DNA of 14,854 nt from Gemmatimonadota bacterium (GCA_003222065.1 QHUV01000134.1:1-14854); one strand, 5' to 3'; shown: positions 1-8,867, numbered from the stretch's first letter. The notes: generated from the letters alone by a model not told the origin. Numbers and translations are program-made.

Positions 1-2169
1 CTCGACGGACTCGCCGCATACACGCGCAACGAGGCGACACTCTCGTATCCGGATAACCCGGAGCGACTCCGTCTCGTCCACGCGAGTGACGACTTCTTTC
101 CTCTGCTCGGCATCGCGCCGCTCATCGGACGACGCTTTGCGTCTGACGAATACGCCGTACGTCCCGCGAAAGTGGTGGTGTTGAGCTACGCATTCTGGCA
201 ACGTCGCTTCGGCGGTGATCGATCGGTCCTTGGCCGCGTGATCCCAATCGACGGCGTTCAACGAACTGTCGTCGGGGTCATGCCGCCGCGTTTCGCCTAT
301 CCCGAGGCGCGCACCGATCTCTGGATGCCGCTTCCACATTTCAATCCTGACAGCATCAACGATCGGGACAATCACTACTTGTTCATGGTGGCCCGACTCA
401 AGCCTAACGTGAAGCTCGAGTCGGCATTTGCCGAAGCGAATGGCATGGCGAAGCGCTTCATGCGCACGTTTCCGAATCTCTACAATCCGCGTGAGCCGCT
501 CACGCCGAAACTGAAGCCCGTCACCGACGAGCTCGTCGGCAATACGCGCCCGTATTTGCTCGCTCTCCTCGGCGCCGTCGGGTTTGTCTTGCTCATCGCT
601 TGCGCGAACGTCGCCAACCTTCTGCTCGTGCGCAGCGAAGGCCGCCACAAGGAAATGGCGGTCCGTAGCGCGCTTGGGGCGTCGCGCTTTCGGCTGCTCG
701 TGCAATTGCTCACGGAAAGCCTTCTGCTCGCGACAATCGGCGGATCGCTCGCTCTGCTCCTCGCATGGACCGGCGACCGTACCCTCGTTGCTCTAGCACC
801 TGGGTCGATCCCGCGACTCGACGAGATCCGCGTCGACTGGCGCGTCATCGCGTTCACGGCCGTCGTGACGCTGGCGACGGGAATCATTGTCGGTCTCGTC
901 CCCGGCCTACGCGGGTCTCGCGACAATTCCGCCGATGCGCTGAAGGACGCGGGAAGAACGACCGGCAGCCAGGGCGCGGCGCGCGGCGCCAGACGAGCAC
1001 TCGTCGTCACCGAGCTGGCGCTGGCGGTGATCACGTTATCCGGCACGGGCATGCTCGTGCGCAGTCTGTGGAACTTGCAACGCGCGGAGCTTGGCTTCGA
1101 TCCCCGGCATGTGCTCACCGGCGGCGTTGCGCTCTCGGCGCGTGAATACGACGACGCGCGCGCGGCCGTGTTCTATGAAGAGCTTCTCGTCCGATTGCGC
1201 GCGGTGCCTGGCGTCGTCAGCGCGGGGGCTTCCGGCTGGTTGCCGGTCGTCGACGCCGGTGGCCTCTGGGGCGTTCTTCCGGAGGGTCGCCCGTTCGTGC
1301 CGGGTCGGTCACCACAGGCGGTGCCACAGCAGATCACGCCGGGTTACGTGCGAGCGATGGGCCTTACGCTCGTAACCGGTCGCGATTTCACGTCGGCCGA
1401 TCGAACCGAGACGGCGCCGGTGGTGATCGTGAGCAAGCGCCTCGCCGATCTGTTTTGGCCTAACGAGAGCGCCATCGGCCGCCGCATGAAGCTCGGCAAC
1501 CCAACCATGCCCTGGATGACCGTCATCGGGGTCGTGAGTGACATTCGTTCGCGCGGCTTCGGCGACACTCCCGAGCCAACCATGTACTTCGCATACGCGC
1601 AAAGCGGCAAGACGGGCTATTTCCAGCCGCGGGCCATGTCGCTCGTTGTGCGGACGAGCAGCGATCCCGCCACACTCGCGACCGTGATGCGGGACGCCGT
1701 GCACGCGCTCGACCGCACCGTCCCCGTCTCGGACGTGCGCACGATGGAGCAGATCGTCGGCATCTCTATCGCCGACCGGCGCTTCAGCACCGCTCTCCTC
1801 GCCGGCTTTGCCGTGCTTGCGCTCGCCCTCGCGGGTATCGGCACCTACGGCGTGATTTCGTATGGCGTCACGCAGCGCAGCTTCGAGATCGGCGTCCGCA
1901 TCGCCCTCGGCGCCGGCGATCGATCGGTGCTCGCGCTCGTGATGTCCGAGGGCCTCCGCATGAGCGTTCTCGGGCTTGGGCTTGGCCTCGTGGCGTCGAT
2001 TGCACTGGGTCGTGCCCTGCGCGCGCTGCTTGTTGGCGTCTCGGCGATCGATCTGCCGACGCTTTTGATGGCATCGCTGGCGCTGGTGAGTGTGGCACTC
2101 CTCGCGTGCATCATCCCGGCTCGCCGCGCCACAACGGTGAGTCCGATAACGGTGATGCGTGGCCCTTGA
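1..2169 (+). CDS. ADOP-family ABC permease (MacB_PCD/FtsX), C-terminal 722 residues, cut by window edge
   Basis: The frame is open from the first base, so the gene starts outside the window. The first about 170 residues are a MacB-type periplasmic core ending in a VVG-V-MP-F segment. A FtsX domain follows: a membrane segment around PYLLALLGAVGFVLLIACAN, then the cytoplasmic 'RHKEMAVRSALGASR' loop and two more helices. After a linker (VVTELALAVITL helix) come a second periplasmic core with FWPNES-IGRR and a C-terminal FtsX domain with the 'RSFEIGVRIALGA' loop, ending in 'PITVMRGP'. This duplicated MacB_PCD-FtsX layout is that of the acidobacterial duplicated orphan permeases, usually about 800-900 residues. 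They lack their own ATPase and their substrates are mostly unknown; export or lipoprotein release is inferred from MacB/LolCDE kinship. No ATPase gene is visible here. The stop lies 45 bp before the next gene on the same strand. Two GCCTAACG octamers (402, 1458) fall inside it. Confidence 0.93.
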   Translation, partial: LDGLAAYTRNEATLSYPDNPERLRLVHASDDFFPLLGIAPLIGRRFASDEYAVRPAKVVVLSYAFWQRRFGGDRSVLGRVIPIDGVQRTVVGVMPPRFAYPEARTDLWMPLPHFNPDSINDRDNHYLFMVARLKPNVKLESAFAEANGMAKRFMRTFPNLYNPREPLTPKLKPVTDELVGNTRPYLLALLGAVGFVLLIACANVANLLLVRSEGRHKEMAVRSALGASRFRLLVQLLTESLLLATIGGSLALLLAWTGDRTLVALAPGSIPRLDEIRVDWRVIAFTAVVTLATGIIVGLVPGLRGSRDNSADALKDAGRTTGSQGAARGARRALVVTELALAVITLSGTGMLVRSLWNLQRAELGFDPRHVLTGGVALSAREYDDARAAVFYEELLVRLRAVPGVVSAGASGWLPVVDAGGLWGVLPEGRPFVPGRSPQAVPQQITPGYVRAMGLTLVTGRDFTSADRTETAPVVIVSKRLADLFWPNESAIGRRMKLGNPTMPWMTVIGVVSDIRSRGFGDTPEPTMYFAYAQSGKTGYFQPRAMSLVVRTSSDPATLATVMRDAVHALDRTVPVSDVRTMEQIVGISIADRRFSTALLAGFAVLALALAGIGTYGVISYGVTQRSFEIGVRIALGAGDRSVLALVMSEGLRMSVLGLGLGLVASIALGRALRALLVGVSAIDLPTLLMASLALVSVALLACIIPARRATTVSPITVMRGP

Positions 2170-2214
2170 CGGGCGTGGATCTTTCCCGGGTCCCCATCAT
2201 CCGTCAGTCATCGC

Positions 2215-3291
2215 GTGCAACTAGGCATTTACACTTTCGCGGAGACGACGAAGGATCCGCGCACCGGACACACCGTGACTGCCGCGCAACGGCTGCGCGA
2301 CTTGATCGAGGAGATCGAGCTCGCCGACCAGCTGGGGCTCGACGTCTTCGGCGTTGGTGAGCATCATCGACCGGACTTCGCCGTCTCAGCGCCGGCCGTG
2401 GTGCTGGGCGCGGCGGCGGCCCGCACGAAGCAGATTCGCCTGACGAGCGCGGTGACCGTACTCAGCTCGGACGATCCCGTTCGCGTCTTTCAAGACTTTG
2501 CAACGCTGGACCTCATCTCCAACGGCCGCGCCGAGATCATGGCTGGTCGCGGCTCGTTCATCGAGTCCTTTCCGCTTTTCGGGCACGACCTCGACGAGTA
2601 CGACGAGCTGTTCATCGAAAAGCTCGAGCTTCTGCTGGCATTGCGGGCGCACGAGCGCGTCACGTGGTCGGGCAAGCACCGGCCGCCCCTCGAGAACCTT
2701 GGCGTGTACCCACGTCCCGTCCAGGCCGAGATCCCGATTTGGGTCGCCGTCGGCGGGACGCCGCAGTCCGTCGTCCGCGCCGCGACGCTCGGCTTGCCGA
2801 TGGCCCTCGCGATCATCGGCGGAGCGCCTCAGCGATTCGCGCCGTTGATCAAGCTCTATCGCGAGAGCGCGCGTCGTGCCGGCCGCGATCCGGCGGCCCT
2901 CCCGGTCGGCATCAACTCACACGTTTGGATCGCCGACGACTCGCGGCGCGCCGCTGACGAATTCTATCCGTCCTATGCCGACGTCATGACGCGCATCGGC
3001 CGCGAGCGCGGCTGGCCGCCGACGACGCGGGCGCAGTTCGAGGCGCTGCGCTCGCCGCGCGGCTCGCTCTTGGTCGGGAGCCCGCAGGAGGTGATCGACA
3101 AGATGCTCTACGAGTACGAGCTGTTCGGCAACGACCGGTTCCTGGCGCAGCTCACCGTCGGATCGATGCCTCACGACCGCGTCATGCACGCGATCGAGCT
3201 GCTCGGCACGGTGGTCGCTCCAGCCGTTAGGCAAGCGACGGCGGAGCACGCTACTCCCGCCTCCGAGTCAACCGAACCACAGAAGCTCTGA
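2215..3291 (+). CDS. LLM-class (luciferase-like) flavin-dependent oxidoreductase
   Basis: This 358-residue protein has the features of a bacterial-luciferase-like TIM barrel that uses reduced flavin: the N-terminal strand MQLGIYTF, the 'VGEHHRPDF' segment (47-55), '[15 protein letters not shown]' (77-90) and '[13 protein letters not shown]' (103-115). The length fits the family, and it looks closest to the 2I7G-like subgroup of probable LLM oxidoreductases. The substrate cannot be read from the sequence; family members oxidise small organic compounds. The start is GTG at 2215. It matches the conserved first beta strand, but no clear Shine-Dalgarno precedes it. It follows the permease by 45 bp and could be cotranscribed. 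The last 20 residues are a polar, disordered tail. One CGTTAGGC octamer lies near the end (3225) and brings in a rare AGG arginine codon. No flavin reductase is nearby. Confidence 0.9.
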   Translation: MQLGIYTFAETTKDPRTGHTVTAAQRLRDLIEEIELADQLGLDVFGVGEHHRPDFAVSAPAVVLGAAAARTKQIRLTSAVTVLSSDDPVRVFQDFATLDLISNGRAEIMAGRGSFIESFPLFGHDLDEYDELFIEKLELLLALRAHERVTWSGKHRPPLENLGVYPRPVQAEIPIWVAVGGTPQSVVRAATLGLPMALAIIGGAPQRFAPLIKLYRESARRAGRDPAALPVGINSHVWIADDSRRAADEFYPSYADVMTRIGRERGWPPTTRAQFEALRSPRGSLLVGSPQEVIDKMLYEYELFGNDRFLAQLTVGSMPHDRVMHAIELLGTVVAPAVRQATAEHATPASESTEPQKL

Positions 3292-3300
3292 CGCCTTCGC

Positions 3301-3376
3301 GTCATCCCCAGGGAGCCAGCGACGAGGGATCTGCTTGTCGACAGGTGCAGATCGCTCGCTGCGCTCGAAATGCCAA
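3301..3376. repeat. Degenerate REP-like palindrome between convergent genes
   Basis: The left half reads GTCATCCC...GCGACGAGGGATCTGC. The right half, read on the minus strand, is GCATTTCGAGCGCAGCGAGCGATCTGC. Both match the arm of the perfect hairpin at 10139-10211 (consensus close to GTCATCCCGAGC-AAGCGAGGGATCTGC), but with several substitutions and an insertion in the left arm. It fills the gap between two genes transcribed toward each other, so it could act as a bidirectional terminator. The family assignment rests on the comparison of these two copies only. Confidence 0.7.
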
Positions 3377-3384
3377 CGGGGCCG

Positions 3385-5052
3385 TCACCGCTGCACACGC
3401 CAGGTAGCCGCCGGACCCGCGACGCCCGTGCGACTGATCGCCGTTACCGCAATCCAGGCCATGCGCAGCGTGTCGGTGGGAGTGAGTGCCAGAGGCCCAT
3501 CGGTTGCCGGCAGCAGCCGCGCGCGCCACCGCTCATCGGTGCCTAACGTCTGAACGAGCCACCAGCGAACCGCCACCGCGTCGCCGGGCGAGGCGACGAC
3601 GATGGCTCGCGTTAGGCTCGACGGATGCGCCACGTCGTCGATCGCACTGCCTTGCTGCACACTGCCTTCCGACGGGGGCGCGAGGAGGGGCATCGCTGGG
3701 GCGGCGGCGCCGAGCCACGTACTCGCAGGCGGCAAGGCGGGCTGTGCGTACTCGGCGACGCGAAGGGCATCACCGAAGGTGGCGCTGTCGCCATTCAGAT
3801 GCTCCCCGAACGTCCGTAGCCTGAAGTGCACGTGGCCTAACGATTCCGACGTTCCCTGTCGCGCCGAGCGCAGCGCCTCGACCTCGCGCGCGATCTCCTC
3901 CGGCGCCCAGGGATCGTCGCGCGAGCCGACGCGCATCGTGAACAGTCCCGGCCACACATGCCGGGCCAACACGTTCTCGCTCCGCCACCACGCATCTAGC
4001 CGCGTGAACCGCTGCTCGTAGTTATCCAGCGGCCAATAAAGCTGCGGCGCCAGATAGTCCACCCAGCCCTCGCGCAGCCAGCGCCGCGCGTCCGCGAATG
4101 TCTCCGCATACGCATCCAGGCCAGTGATGCCTTGCGGGTGCCCAGGCCGCCAGATGCCGAACGGGCTGATGCCGACGAGTACCCAACGCTTCCTCGACTT
4201 GACCTCGCGGTACAGCGTGCGCACGAAGTCGTCGACGTTGGCGCGGCGCCAGGCGCCACGATCTGTCCAACCGCGCGCGACGCCATACCGCCGCCACGAG
4301 GCATTGTCGGGAAACGGCAGCGTCACGCGTCTCGTTATGCGCAGGCGCCGCTTGCCGTGCTTTACGGTACGCGTGATCGTCCCTTCCTCGAGATATGGAT
4401 AGAAGTAGTCATCGAGATGGACGCCGTCGACGTCGTAGCGATCGACGACATCCATGATGCAGTCGAGCACGGCGCGGCGCGCCTCGGGAATCCCGGGATC
4501 GATCCACGTCGATTTTCCGTATTGACGAATCCATTTCGGATGGGTGCGCGTCACGTGTCCGGCGACCGGGCGCCCAAGGTCGTCCGGCGGCATGGCCCGG
4601 AAGGGATTGAACCACACATGCAGCTGCAGTCCGCGCGCATGCGCCTCGGCGACGGCCAGCGCCAACGGATCATACCCCGCATACTCGCCTAACGAAACAG
4701 GGTCTCGGCCGACGAGATAGCGTGACCAGGGCGCGTCGCGACTCGGATAGAGCGCGTCGCCCGCGGTCCGCACGTGGAGCAGCACGGCATTGAGACCGTC
4801 CGCCTTGGCACGGTCGAGGACCTCGCTCAGTTCCGCCTTCTGCTCCTCGACGCTCAACCCTGGCCGCGATGGCCAGTCGCCTCCCTCCGTCGGCGATATC
4901 CAGGCCGCTCGAAACTCACGGGCGAGCCGCGGAGGGACTGGTTGTGCACCGGCGTGCCGGGCGACGAGACCGCCAGCCAGCACAACGCAAGCAATAAATG
5001 CATACCGCCGAGCGTCGCTCCAGCGCCGGGCGACGCGATCATTTAACGACAT
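3385..5052 (-). CDS. Exported GHL10 (DUF187) glycosyl hydrolase-like protein, DigH/YngK type
   Basis: About 555 residues. The N-terminus is basic, then hydrophobic (YAFIACVVLAGGLVARHAGA), ending at a likely AGA-Q signal peptidase site, so the protein is probably periplasmic. The GHL10 barrel runs from FRAAWISPTEGGDWPS to about residue 400. It contains the family's DPVSLGEYAGYDPLALAVAEAH stretch, LHVWFNPFRA, the 'VDGVHLDDYFYPY' motif with its paired aspartates, and the late DYLAPQLYWP strand. A roughly 100-residue Fn3-like C-terminal domain follows. Known relatives are Bacillus YngK and E. coli DigH (YddW), which as I recall cleaves denuded peptidoglycan glycan strands, so a wall-remodelling role is inferred. 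ATG 5052 is preferred; an in-frame GTG lies three codons upstream (5061), and neither has a clear ribosome site. It carries four octamers, three of which place a rare TTA leucine codon. Confidence 0.9.
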   Translation of the reverse strand: MSLNDRVARRWSDARRYAFIACVVLAGGLVARHAGAQPVPPRLAREFRAAWISPTEGGDWPSRPGLSVEEQKAELSEVLDRAKADGLNAVLLHVRTAGDALYPSRDAPWSRYLVGRDPVSLGEYAGYDPLALAVAEAHARGLQLHVWFNPFRAMPPDDLGRPVAGHVTRTHPKWIRQYGKSTWIDPGIPEARRAVLDCIMDVVDRYDVDGVHLDDYFYPYLEEGTITRTVKHGKRRLRITRRVTLPFPDNASWRRYGVARGWTDRGAWRRANVDDFVRTLYREVKSRKRWVLVGISPFGIWRPGHPQGITGLDAYAETFADARRWLREGWVDYLAPQLYWPLDNYEQRFTRLDAWWRSENVLARHVWPGLFTMRVGSRDDPWAPEEIAREVEALRSARQGTSESLGHVHFRLRTFGEHLNGDSATFGDALRVAEYAQPALPPASTWLGAAAPAMPLLAPPSEGSVQQGSAIDDVAHPSSLTRAIVVASPGDAVAVRWWLVQTLGTDERWRARLLPATDGPLALTPTDTLRMAWIAVTAISRTGVAGPAATWRVQR

Positions 5053-5074
5053 CGATTTCACTGCTATCCAGCAA

Positions 5075-5089
5075 AGAGTTAGTAACTCT
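5075..5089. promoter_or_regulatory. Small perfect dyad upstream of the GHL10 gene
   Basis: AGAGTTA-G-TAACTCT is a perfect 7-bp inverted repeat around one base. It lies 23 bp upstream of the preferred ATG of the glycosidase gene, in an AT-richer stretch of the 91-base gap. Position and symmetry fit a repressor-type operator, but there is only one copy and no regulator gene nearby. It could be chance. Confidence 0.25.
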
Positions 5090-5152
5090 AAGGCAAGCCG
5101 CGCACCATGCGCCTTCCGGAGTGTAGCTCGCCGCGCAAAATTGGTCTATTGG

Positions 5153-5700
5153 TTAGACGCGCAGACTCTCCGCGAGTATTCGATCGAACACCTCGACGAG
5201 CCTATCCGCGTTGTCCTCGCTGAAGGCCATCGGCGGACGAATCTTGACCACATTGTGGTACGGACCATCGGTGCCGACGAGAATGCCTTCCTCACGCATA
5301 CGGTTCACGACATACGATGCCTCGCTGTCTGCGGGCTCCAGTGATTCTCGATCGCGCACGAGTTCGACGCCGAGGAACAAACCAGAGCCGCGCACGTCGC
5401 CGACGAGCCGATGCCGAGCGACGAACGGTCGCAGTCCATCAAGCAGGGCCTGCCCGACGCGTAACGCCCGCGGCTGGAGTTGCTCGTCCCTCACGACGTC
5501 GAGCACGGCAAGCCCGATTGCGCACGAAACCTGATTGCCGCCGAACGTCGAGAAGTACTCCATGCCATTGGCGAACGCCTCGGCGATTTCGCGCTTCGCG
5601 ACGACCGCGCCGAGGGGATGTCCGTTGCCTAACGGCTTACCCATGACAACCATGTCGGGGACGACACCCTGCGCGTCGAATGCTACTTCGCGCCCGCGCC
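5153..5700 (-). pseudogene. C-terminal fragment of AGXT2L-type class III PLP phospho-lyase (broken gene, 3' part)
   Basis: From the [10 protein letters not shown] motif to the TAA at 5153 this matches the C-terminal half of ethanolamine-phosphate/5-phosphohydroxylysine phospho-lyases (ETNPPL/PHYKPL). Visible landmarks are the PLP-binding lysine in [56 protein letters not shown] and the closing VFDRIL. The homologous frame extends upstream of the apparent ATG (5653) as [12 protein letters not shown], then runs into sequence belonging to the other fragment in another frame. The middle of the enzyme, including the conserved ADEVQ aspartate that holds the PLP ring nitrogen, is missing between the two parts. 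This piece alone cannot be an active aminotransferase-fold enzyme. An assembly error is the main alternative. An octamer (5627) sits beside the lysine motif and creates a TTA codon. Confidence 0.85.
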
Positions 5701-8043
5701 GGGATCGCCGCGCTTGAACCGGCCCCGATAGTCGTCGGCAAGCGGCGCGACATGCACCCAGTCCGGTGCGCCCGTACCGCCGGGACCAGCGTGCTTGTAC
5801 GGGCTGACGTCGATGAGTGAAGTCGTATTGCCATGATACGCCGCCTCGAGCACGACGGTGTCGCGTCGCCGCGTGAAGGTACGCGCGAGGCGTAGTGCGA
5901 GCTCGTTCGCCTCACTCGCCGAATTCACGAGGAAGACGACTCCATCGCTGAGCGACGCGGGCAGGGTCGCCGTCAATCGCTCTGCATACTCGTTCGCAAT
6001 GTCGCTTGCATAGCGAGTGTTCGTGTTCAACACCGCCATCTGTGCCTGTCCGGCGCCGACAACGCGTGGATGGCAGTGTCCAACATGCGGCACGTTGTTA
6101 TAAGCGTCGAGATAGCGGCGGCCGACATCGTCGTAGAGATACTGCATCCACCCCCGCTCGACCTTGACCGGAGACTCGTACGACAAGCTCACGTTCGCGC
6201 CAAATCGTCGCCGGCGCTCGGCGATCGTCGTTAGGCGATCGGGCAGTGGCAGCGGGAATCGCGCCGCCGGGACACGGACGAGCAGATTCGGATCCGGACA
6301 CATGCTCCGCCAGACCGTACGTTGGCTGGCGGGCGCCACTCCTGGAAAGTCCGGACCGAGGCCGAGCAAGTCGGTGATGATCTGGAGGTGCAGATGCGGC
6401 GTCCAGTTCCCGTTCTCGCTAGGTGCGCCGAGCGCGGCGAACCGCTCGCCACGGGCAATGCGCTGGCCAAGGGCAATTCCATCGAGCGACGCCCGGCTCA
6501 GATGGCCGTAAAGCGTGAAGAATTGCTCACCACTGTCAGCCCGATGGCACAACAAGATGACGGGCCCGTAGTCCTGCGCTGTGGCGTTGTCGGCGAACGC
6601 GTGAACGACACCCTCCAGTGGCGCGTGCACCGACGTACCCGCCTCGGCAAAGAGATCGAGACCGATATGGATCGTCCGGCGCTCATTGTCAGGCGTCGCA
6701 CCGCCAAAGAATGGTGCGCTGTAGAGTAGCCGTGGCTCGTCGTACCGCCCGATCGCCACCCCCGCCAGCCTCTCGCGCATGAGACTCTCGATGCGCGGCG
6801 TCAGCTCTGGCTCGGCGTTTTCGTCTGGATCTCCGCTCACCAGCGGACTCGCGACGCCGAGGTCGAGCACGACACACGGCTCGGTACGAAGGTCGACCTC
6901 GAGCACGGACGCGAACGTCTCGACATTTGCCCGGAGCCAATCGGTGACACGCTTGGCTTTAGGGCTGGGCTCGCGCCCCGCCGCATCTCGCCCGACGGCG
7001 ACCGCAAACTCGTAATGCACGTCGGTCAACCGCGGCAAGGTTCGGCGGATCGCGGCTTGACTCACGCCGAGGTAGTCATTGTCCGGCCGCGCGCGCTGCT
7101 GGTCGATGGCGATGCTCGCGCTGAGCGCCAGCCGTAGGCACACGAGAGCCCAGACGACCTCGAGCTCCACGTCGTCATAGCTGAATTCCCGCGCCGCCCC
7201 GCGAACGAGAGCCGCAAAAATGGCCAGCGGATCCGCGGCGTCCAGCATCGCGTATCCAGCGGCGATGGCGAGATCGGCGATGCGCCAGCCGCGCAACATG
7301 TCCCCGAAATCAACGATGCCGGTCACCCGCGCGACGCTCGTTAGGCGCCGACGATCCCCATCCTGAGACGCGACGAGGATGTTGTGGTCGTTGAGATCGT
7401 TGTGAATGACCGACCGCGCGAGCGCGGGCTCGCGCGGCACGACACGTTCTCGCACCAGCGCGAGCGTCCTGTCGATTGCCGCGCCGAACGCATCGTCGGT
7501 GATTGCCGACCGCGATCCGGCCACCCGTTCCGCGGCGTGCGTTAGGTCCCAATGGAACACTCGCTCGAGCAGCGGATGCTCCAGGTTTTGCAGAGCCGCG
7601 GTGAGGCGCCCGATCTCGCGGCCGAGCTCCTCGAGCAGCGCGAGCGAACGATGCGGGACGTCCGCGAGCTGGACGCCGGGCAGGTAACTGACTGCCCATG
7701 CCAGGTGCCGCGCGCCCGCGCAATCCGCGATCTCCGTCAGCGCGCCGCCGCGAGTGGTACGGATGAGCCGCGGCACCGCCACATGACGCTGCGCGAGAGC
7801 TGCCAGAACGTGATGCTGTGCCTCCAACAACCCACGCTCCTCGAGCGCATTGGCGATCTTGAGGACGATCGCATCGCCGTTGTCCGCCTCGATGAGAAAG
7901 TTTTGATCGCGTTCGCTCGTGAGCTGCCGGGCCTGCCCGCGCCGGCCGTAATGCTCCCACGCGATCCGCGCCGCGTCAGCAGCGTTAAATGATGGTGTGT
8001 GCTCGAGCATCGATTCCATTGCGCCGGGCTGGTACAGCTTCAT
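5683..8043 (-). pseudogene. APH-type kinase + M23 LytM domain + N-terminal half of PLP phospho-lyase (broken gene, 5' part)
   Basis: 786 codons if started at ATG 8043; ATG 8019 or 8010 (MLEHTPSF) are alternatives. Longer starts would read into the 240-bp repeat and are unlikely. Residues about 15-330 are an aminoglycoside-phosphotransferase/hydroxylysine-kinase-like fold with catalytic loop HNDLNDHN (214-221) and DFG (245-247). Residues about 425-580 are an M23 domain with both zinc motifs, H459-xxx-D463 and H550-x-H552. From about 600 it matches AGXT2L lyases: [34 protein letters not shown] and AYHGNT. It then stops after GDPGAGAK. The 3' half continues in another frame (5153-5700) with about 70 residues gone. 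In animals the related kinase and lyase act in sequence on 5-hydroxylysine; that this protein used such a substrate is inference. No signal peptide is visible despite the M23 domain. The kinase and M23 parts may still be made. Confidence 0.85.
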
Positions 8044-8279
8044 CACGGATTCCCCGGATTCAAGAACGGATTTCGCGGGTTTGCTCCTCTTCACTACGCC
8101 GCCGCCCTCCACGAGCCCCGACGATGCTCTTGGTGACGGCACGCCAGTCGGAGTCCGACGCGAGGATCCTCCCGAGGTGGTTCACAAAGATCATATCGTC
8201 CGGGCTCGTGGGGCGCGGAATCGTAAGCGCTCACGGAGCAGATTCGTGGAATCCGTTCCATCCGGGAAACCCGTGATGA
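8040..8279. repeat. 240-bp near-palindromic interspersed repeat, copy 1
   Basis: It begins TCATCACGGATTCCCCGG and ends CCGGGAAACCCGTGATGA, which are reverse complements with few mismatches. Complementarity continues inward (ACGAGCCCCGACGAT near 8111 against ATCGTCCGGGCTCGT near 8190) to a centre at 8147-8159 (GTCGGA-G-TCCGAC). The whole element could fold into one long imperfect hairpin. It matches the reverse complement of 10661-10892 along its full length. There is no convincing reading frame inside. It sits exactly at the 5' end of the kinase-lyase gene and overlaps its first possible start codon. It could be a non-autonomous mobile element or a structured RNA; the sequence alone does not decide. 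Confidence 0.8.
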
Positions 8280-8287
8280 AGCCGTTC

Positions 8288-8386
8288 TCACCCTTTCGTC
8301 AGCGTCCGTCCGCGCGCTGTTGTCCGAGCGGAATTCTTCCGTACCGAGCGCGCGGCGAAGCTCAGGTCCTTCAGAAAGTTGTCCAT
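8288..8386 (-). pseudogene. 5' remnant of an ADOP permease gene
   Basis: From ATG 8386 the minus strand encodes MDNFLKDLSFAARSVRKN, closely resembling the conserved start of ADOP permeases (the M-D-x-hydrophobic-LxDLxxAxRxLRK pattern just before the first membrane helix). After about 18 residues the similarity ends and the frame stops at 8288, a few bases before the 240-bp repeat. The hydrophobic helix and the rest of the gene are absent. It overlaps the end of the truncated DinB frame. The identification rests on one short motif, but that motif is characteristic and two full-size relatives flank the window. Confidence 0.6.
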
Positions 8387-8706
8387 GCCGGGTCTAACAA
8401 CCGGTAAGTCGGAAAAGCGGCGATGCTCTCGTCCCAGGCCTTGGCCGACGGCGGCTCCGCTCCGTCTGGCCAATAAGCTTTCGGCCACGCCTTCTCCTCG
8501 TAGTGCGGCGCCCGACAAAACTCGAGAATATCGGCCTGGGTGAGGCGAATGTGCTCAACGAGCTGCCAGGCCGAATACGGTAAACCGGGGGGAACCCGCC
8601 CCCGAAGGGCCGGCGCGAGTCCCTTGACCGCGGAATCGAACCCCGCGTGGCCGTCCTCCCAGTCCAATATGCGGGCGATCTGTTCGCGGAGCTTGTCGTG
8701 AGGCAT
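8371..8706 (-). pseudogene. DinB-family protein, C-terminally truncated
   Basis: ATG 8706 gives 111 residues; the longer frame upstream runs through a simple inverted repeat and is not protein-like. The N-terminal about 97 residues (LREQIARILDWEDGHAGF, PYSAWQLVEHIRLTQADILEF, AKAWDESIAAF) look like the first helices of the DinB/YfiT-like four-helix metal-binding fold, including the first ligand histidine (H52 in LVEHIRL). Family members are usually about 150-170 residues, with an HxxxHxxQ motif in the last helix. Here the sequence changes after IAAF into 13 unrelated residues and stops at 8371, so two of the three metal ligands are lost. The tail is the upstream region of the ADOP remnant, which suggests a deletion junction near 8413. 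It is probably nonfunctional. Confidence 0.7.
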
Positions 8707-8720
8707 GGAGCGTGCGGGCG

Positions 8721-8818
8721 GGATTGGGGGTCGGTCTCGGTGTCGGTGTCGGTGGTCAGTGATCGGTTGCCGGTTAGAGTCTAACCGATCAACAACCACC
8801 GATCAGCGACCCCCAACC
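8721..8818. repeat. Simple GT-rich inverted repeat upstream of the DinB fragment
   Basis: TTGGGGGTCG (8724-8733) pairs with CGACCCCCAA (8807-8816). At the centre CGGTTAGA-G-TCTAACCG (8771-8787) is a perfect 17-base dyad, and GATCGGT/ACCGATC blocks lie between. It fills most of the 171-base divergent gap between the DinB fragment and the FecR-like gene. It may hold promoters for both, but I see no convincing -35/-10 pair. The central GGTTAG is not the GCCTAACG octamer. Confidence 0.6.
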
Positions 8819-8867
8819 TAGCCGACTCGGCCCAAACGAGGCATACTGGATTGTCCCATTCGTAATC

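Noticed and set aside
5135..5175. tRNA-like stretch around TTGGTCTATTGGTTAGACGC
   Set aside because: It resembles a D-arm only. There is no acceptor stem, anticodon arm or T-arm, and it overlaps the end and TAA stop of the phospho-lyase fragment.
8771..8787. CGGTTAGAGTCTAACCG as another copy of the octamer
   Set aside because: It contains TAACCG and CGGTTAG but not GCCTAACG. It is the centre of a local inverted repeat in a gap, unlike the octamers, which are all in coding sequence.
8707..8799. Longer start for the DinB-like protein at 8799
   Set aside because: The extra 31 residues (MVVDRLDSNRQPITDHRHRH...) are translated from the simple inverted repeat and are not part of the fold.
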